This document shows positions 31,883-33,151 of a stretch of 33,151 nt of DNA, piece after piece. Origin of the DNA: Nocardioides psychrotolerans (GTDB lineage: Bacteria; Actinomycetota; Actinomycetes; Propionibacteriales; Nocardioidaceae); contig NZ_FOQG01000029.1 in the NCBI RefSeq assembly GCF_900113685.1, positions 1 through 33,151 of the forward strand, given 5' to 3'. How positions within the stretch are numbered: the stretch's first letter is position 1; every line of letters starts with the position of its first letter. The position numbers were made by a program, and so were the translations under genes. The notes below the pieces were generated by a model. It ran no database searches and was not told the DNA's origin. It was given only the letters and a program-made list of their open reading frames with translations.

Positions 31883-32185
31883 TCACCGTCGGTCGAGGCG
31901 AGCGTGGCGCAGGACCTCCACGCGTCGCTCGAACTCGTCGGCGTCGATCTCGCCCCTGGCGAAGCGTCGGGCGAGGTGCTCGTCCGCGGGGGACGGGCTC
32001 GGCGGGGTCGGCGAGGTCGGCGTCACGGTGAGGCTCTCGCGCTTGCTCTCGCGCAGCATCGCGATGATCCACACGAGGAGCCCGATGACCAGCAGGGTCC
32101 CGAGCAGCATCACCAGGCCCATGCCGACCCAGGCTCCGCCGTCGTGCATGCCGTTCCAGCTGCCGTTGTTGTCGTCGTTCCACAT
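31883..32185 (-). CDS. SHOCT-domain membrane protein
   Basis: A 100-aa protein. Residues 1-18 are a polar Trp/Asn-rich start (MWNDDNNGSWNGMHDGG), one membrane span covers about 19-43, and a Ser/Thr/Pro linker is followed by a C-terminal SHOCT motif at about 71-92 (LARRFARGEIDADEFERRV), the short helical pair often found at the ends of membrane proteins. The role is unknown. ATG 32185 is supported by GGGAGG about eight bases upstream. Confidence 0.75.
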   Translation of the reverse strand: MWNDDNNGSWNGMHDGGAWVGMGLVMLLGTLLVIGLLVWIIAMLRESKRESLTVTPTSPTPPSPSPADEHLARRFARGEIDADEFERRVEVLRHARLDRR

Positions 32186-32302
32186 GGTGCCCACCTCCCG
32201 ATCCGGTGGCGATCTGCCGCCGACTCTGGTGCCAGCATCGCCGTGGGCGCGGTCGACCGGCAGAGGCGCAGGACCCACGGGCCCGGGACCTTCGGGAGCA
32301 AT

Positions 32303-32324
32303 TATCTAGAACAAGTTCTAGATA
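32303..32324. promoter_or_regulatory. Near-perfect palindrome TATCTAGAAC-AA-GTTCTAGATA, candidate TetR/KstR-type operator
   Basis: Ten-base perfect arms around a two-base centre lie 18 bp before the isomerase-like gene. The inner 14 bases (32307-32320) fully match TnnAACnnGTTnnA, the published mycobacterial KstR steroid-regulon consensus. The half-site TCTAGAAC is shared with the site at 7520-7531 before the TetR/P450 operon. The palindrome is seen directly; the regulator could be KstR or the TetR protein encoded at 7543. Confidence 0.7.
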
Positions 32325-32330
32325 TGGGCC

Positions 32331-32342
32331 TACGATGCCCGC
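32331..32342 (+). promoter_or_regulatory. Leaderless-type -10 element (TACGAT) before the isomerase-like gene
   Basis: TACGAT (32331-32336) plus six bases leads to ATG 32343 with no Shine-Dalgarno, matching the TANNNT-N6-RTG pattern also seen before the TetR gene. The operator at 32303-32324 lies where the -35 region would be. Confidence 0.45.
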
Positions 32343-32795
32343 ATGATCACGTCGGACGCCATCATCTGGAACGCCCCCAACGACCCGCACCCGGCGCGGG
32401 CGGCGTCGCAGCGTTCCTACTCCGCCGTCGCCAAGGGCGACCTGGCCGAGTGGCTCACCGTCTACGCGCCCGATGCCGTGCTCGAGGACCCGGTCGGGCC
32501 GTCGATGTTCGACGCCGAGGGAAGGGGCCACCGCGGGCACGAGGAGATCTCCGCCTTCTGGAAGCTGGCGATCGAGCCGATCGGGACGTTCGAGTTCACC
32601 ATCACCGACTCCTTCGCCAACCCGGGCAGCAACACCTGCGCCAACATCGGCTCGATCCGCACGACGTTCCCCGACGGCAGCTTCACCACCACCGAGCTGA
32701 TCATGGTCTACGTCGTCCACGAGGACGGGACGGTCGCCTCCATGAAGGCCTACTGGGAGCCCGAGCGGACGATGGCGACGTTCACCACCCCCTGA
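32343..32795 (+). CDS. NTF2/ketosteroid-isomerase-like protein (Rv0760c-like)
   Basis: A 150-aa NTF2-like protein. Residues 20-60 (AASQRSYSAVAKGDLAEWLTVYAPDAVLEDPVGPSMF) carry the helix and the W-x-x-x-x-A-x-D-A-V-x-E-D-P strand of the SnoaL/ketosteroid isomerase group. FWKLAIEP and the strand MVYVVHEDGTVASMKAYWEP complete the cone. As I recall it resembles M. tuberculosis Rv0760c, a steroid-binding isomerase-like protein whose gene lies close to the CYP51 cluster there. Here it is 17 kb away but has the strongest copy of the shared operator. Aspartate/glutamate catalysis is possible; activity is not established. Confidence 0.75.
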   Translation: MITSDAIIWNAPNDPHPARAASQRSYSAVAKGDLAEWLTVYAPDAVLEDPVGPSMFDAEGRGHRGHEEISAFWKLAIEPIGTFEFTITDSFANPGSNTCANIGSIRTTFPDGSFTTTELIMVYVVHEDGTVASMKAYWEPERTMATFTTP

Positions 32796-32813
32796 GCCGA
32801 GTCGGCGCAATGT

Positions 32814-33151
32814 CGGCTCTTGTGACTTATCCGTGGGTCATGGTGGGCTGGGGAGTGCTCGGCCGGGGAGTGCGGGGCGGTGTCCGCCGAGGTTGAGCAT
32901 TGCGAGGGCGATGAGTGCGTCGGGTGATCGGAATCCGAAGGCGATGCGGGTGATGAGGCGGATCTTGGTGTTGACCGATTCGATGCGTCCGTTGGACAGG
33001 CCGTGCTCGATCGCGGCGAGGATCGCGTGTCGGTGTTTCACGATGCGTCGTTGGAGCTCGACGAAGGCCGGGAGCCGGCAGCGGCGGGCCCATCTGATCC
33101 AGGCCTCGAGTGCCTCGACGGCTTCGCCGTAGGGGAGTTGGAAGATCAGCC
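32814..33151 (-). mobile_element. Right end of an ISL3-family insertion sequence (partial)
   Basis: The transposase fragment reaches within 20-25 bp of a GGCTCTTGTGACTTATCC-type end (from about 32814), which resembles the terminal repeats of actinobacterial ISL3 elements. The other end and the target duplication are outside the window, so the exact boundary is not fixed. The IS lies directly downstream of the isomerase-like gene without breaking it. Confidence 0.45.
32838..33151 (-). CDS. ISL3 family transposase, C-terminal part
   Basis: The frame is open from the window edge to TGA 32838. The ~103 visible residues include YGEAVEALEAWIRWARRC, LPAFVELQRRIVKHRHAIL, IEHGLSNGRIESVNTKI and IAFGFRSPDALIALAMLNLGG. 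GLSNGRIESVNTKIR with the glutamate is the C-terminal, catalytic-Glu-containing part of DDE_Tnp_ISL3 transposases. The N-terminal zinc/HTH part and the first Asp residues lie beyond the window. No frameshift or stop is seen in the visible part. Confidence 0.9.
   Translation of the reverse strand, partial: LIFQLPYGEAVEALEAWIRWARRCRLPAFVELQRRIVKHRHAILAAIEHGLSNGRIESVNTKIRLITRIAFGFRSPDALIALAMLNLGGHRPALPGRALPSPP

Noticed and set aside
1..33151. tRNA, rRNA, riboswitch or prophage genes
   Set aside because: No cloverleaf, rRNA core sequence, known riboswitch core or phage structural gene was recognised on reading; no covariance search could be run.

Overview
The window is chromosomal DNA of a high-GC actinobacterium. 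Nocardioides or a close relative fits best: GTG/TTG starts and ATGA/GTGA stop-start overlaps are common, an actinobacterial DUF4193 protein, an apparent FadE5 orthologue and a mycothiol-enzyme-type (TIGR03083) protein are present, and the left edge holds the tail of a DUF222/HNH-type protein of a kind abundant in that group. The assignment rests on gene content and remembered protein families, not on a search.

Layout. Positions 1-6.2 kb hold unlinked genes: an HTH/DUF2975 membrane-protein pair, a RibD-C/DHFR-like reductase, a kinase-aminotransferase fusion, a DUF4193 protein, a membrane-anchored HNH protein and a peptidase E. Positions 6.3-15.9 kb hold the centrepiece. An uncharacterised 406-aa gene is divergent from a tightly coupled operon: TetR, CYP123-like P450, SDR, CYP51 sterol 14-alpha-demethylase, 3Fe-4S-type ferredoxin, NTF2/SnoaL-like protein, aldehyde dehydrogenase, second SDR, 3-hydroxyisobutyrate-dehydrogenase-like protein and carboxymuconolactone-decarboxylase-like protein. 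From memory this is the gene set of Mycobacterium tuberculosis Rv0763c-Rv0771, here rearranged into one transcription direction and closed by a 10-bp-stem hairpin.

Positions 16-25 kb hold SelO, a MmcQ/YjbR protein, a lysine- and arginine-free acidic secreted protein, a multiply frameshifted beta-propeller pseudogene, a flavin reductase, a membrane protein paired with a thrombospondin-type-3-repeat secreted protein, and a membrane-anchored beta-propeller protein. Positions 25-32.8 kb hold an SDR/mycothiol-enzyme pair, a divergent lysE-lysG pair, fadE5 divergent from a cysteine-free Rrf2 regulator, a sulfotransferase-like protein with a degenerate cofactor loop, a SHOCT protein and a ketosteroid-isomerase-like NTF2 protein. 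The right edge is cut inside an ISL3-family transposase.

How the parts may work together. A near-perfect palindrome (arms TATCTAGAAC / GTTCTAGATA) sits just upstream of the isomerase-like gene at 32343, and a related AGAAC-N2-GTTCT site lies in the 46-bp divergent gap between the 406-aa gene and the TetR/P450 operon. Both resemble the mycobacterial KstR steroid-regulon motif, and both are followed by a TANNNT-N6-RTG leaderless-type promoter. I infer one sterol- or isoprenoid-modifying regulon of P450s, ferredoxin, dehydrogenases and the isomerase-like protein, with the 406-aa protein as its least understood member. The substrate cannot be read from the sequence.
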